This document shows, piece after piece, positions 22,186-22,987 of a stretch of 22,987 bases of DNA (its first letter is position 1; each line of letters begins with the position of its first letter). The translations under genes were made by a program, and so were the position numbers. This DNA is from JAIPEK01 sp041685935 (GTDB taxonomy: Bacteria > Desulfobacterota > Desulfobacteria > Desulfobacterales > Desulfobacteraceae), in contig JAWLES010000021.1 in the NCBI GenBank assembly GCA_041685935.1, positions 1 through 22,987 on the forward strand, read 5' to 3'. The notes below the pieces were generated by a model. It was given only the letters and a program-made list of their open reading frames with translations. It searched no databases and had not been told where the DNA came from.

Positions 22186-22987
22186 ATGTTAAACACAGAT
22201 GATTGGACCTGGGAGGTGGGCAAAAAAACTGTCGCGGACCTGGATAAATGGGAGCAGGAATATTCATATATAGAGGAGCCCTATGCCGGCTATGACGGCG
22301 AATCCGTTTCAGCAGTCGTCAGGAACGACGAAATGGAATTCACGGTCTGCACCCAGACAGGAGGCGGTTCAATTCAGCCCTGGGAAAATACCTATGATAA
22401 AATATGGAATCTAAAGTACGGACCTGACAACAGGCTTTCCGCTTTTGTCTCGGATACTGCCGAATGGACCGTTTCAACAGACGACCAGCCATGGGAGAAC
22501 GCGTATGAATTTGTCTGGAATATGACAATGGGCAACAACGGCCGCGACATTGCCGTGTGTTCCCAGAGCGAACTTGAATACGGAGTGGTCGTCAATGATG
22601 TACCATGGGAGAAAAGATTTTCGCGGCTCAATTCGATGATTCTCAGCCCTGACTGCAAAAGAACCGCTGCCGTGGTTGAAACAGAGCCTGTTCTGGAGGG
22701 GGAGATTTTCAAGTTCAAAAAAGGCTGCTATTCAGTGGCGGTTGACGGAAAGGCCTGGGATAAAAGCTTTATGAATGTCTGGGACCCCTGCTTTTCTTCA
22801 GATTCCCTGCATACCGCAGCCACTGTCCGGCACAATTATTATGAATACAGCATTGCCGTGGATGGAAAGCCCTGGAACAAATCATTCACTTCAGTCTGGG
22901 AGCCCGGGTTTTCACCTTTGGATTCATCCGTGACCGCCCCGGTGAAACAGGGAGGGAAATGGTATCTTGCCAAGGACGGGGATATTT
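22186..22987 (+). CDS. tmcD: TmcD-like tryptophan-rich repeat protein (3' end outside window)
   Basis: The first 267 residues of a protein that runs off the window. It resembles TmcD, the cytoplasmic tryptophan-rich subunit linked to the Tmc transmembrane redox complex of sulfate reducers (TmcA cytochrome c3, TmcB, TmcC). It has no signal peptide or cysteine cluster. A repeating unit of the form x-W-(E/D/N)-x5-(V/I)W followed by a strand is seen: KWEQEY (W22), PWENTYDKIW (W66), PWENAYEFVW (W103), PWEKRFSRL (W141), AWDKSFMNVW (W191) and PWNKSFTSVW (W230). The spacing of 37-50 residues looks like blades of a beta-propeller. The ATG at 22186 has AAGGAG nine bases upstream. The gene is divergent from the phosphoesterase. 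The TmcD name comes from memory of the family and needs a search. Confidence 0.72.
   Translation, partial: MLNTDDWTWEVGKKTVADLDKWEQEYSYIEEPYAGYDGESVSAVVRNDEMEFTVCTQTGGGSIQPWENTYDKIWNLKYGPDNRLSAFVSDTAEWTVSTDDQPWENAYEFVWNMTMGNNGRDIAVCSQSELEYGVVVNDVPWEKRFSRLNSMILSPDCKRTAAVVETEPVLEGEIFKFKKGCYSVAVDGKAWDKSFMNVWDPCFSSDSLHTAATVRHNYYEYSIAVDGKPWNKSFTSVWEPGFSPLDSSVTAPVKQGGKWYLAKDGDI

Noticed and set aside
1..22987. CRISPR array, tRNA/rRNA genes, insertion sequences or prophage
   Set aside because: No direct-repeat array, no tRNA-like or rRNA sequence, and no transposase, integrase or phage gene was seen; this is by eye only.

Overview
The window looks like chromosomal housekeeping DNA from a sulfate-reducing Desulfobacterota bacterium, probably of the Desulfobacterales type. 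This rests on the gene set (a tryptophan-rich TmcD-like protein, a spore-photoproduct-lyase-like radical SAM protein, an EF-G paralogue, a non-mevalonate isoprenoid operon) and the moderate base composition. The genus is inferred. I see no tRNA, rRNA, CRISPR array, insertion sequence or prophage gene.

Layout: (1) 1-1026, the 3' part of clpB. It converges, with only a 7-base gap, on a minus-strand pair at 1034-2499: a lone CheY-like receiver followed by a receiver-less sigma-54 activator. Upstream of that pair is a YrbG-type Ca2+/Na+ antiporter (2587-3522). (2) 3638-4648, a FabH-type ketoacyl synthase III with an intact Cys-His-Asn triad. It converges across a strong hairpin on pgi (4711-6336). 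(3) 6480-9056, a GlmU-like left-handed beta-helix protein without a pyrophosphorylase domain, followed by glmM. The two plausibly work in UDP-GlcNAc or cell-envelope synthesis. (4) 9114-9821, a BAX-inhibitor-1/YccA membrane protein, transcribed divergently from the next block.

(5) 10102-17342, a six-gene plus-strand operon: xseA, xseB, an ispA-type prenyl synthase, dxs, tlyA and an EF-G-like GTPase. It has tight overlaps, and tlyA appears to use a CTG start inside dxs. Exonuclease VII subunits and isoprenoid genes are also linked in other bacteria. (6) 17382-20340, a minus-strand unit purC, ParB-like, SPL-like radical SAM. Both junctions are 4-base ATGA overlaps and the unit ends at a good intrinsic terminator. 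(7) 20433-21998, a metallophosphoesterase and an unknown protein with an EGNKR motif. (8) 22186 to the end, a divergent gene cut by the window edge, probably tmcD of the Tmc transmembrane electron-transfer complex.

The least explained parts are the ParB-like/SPL-like pair translationally coupled to purC, together with the nearby EGNKR protein. The SPL-like protein keeps the CxxxCxxC cluster motif but seems to lack the hydrogen-donor cysteine of true spore photoproduct lyase, so it probably does a different reaction. Other points to check are the GlmU half-protein, the DTPGD switch of the EF-G paralogue, the DDxxN motif of the prenyl synthase and the position of tmcD at the head of its transcription unit.
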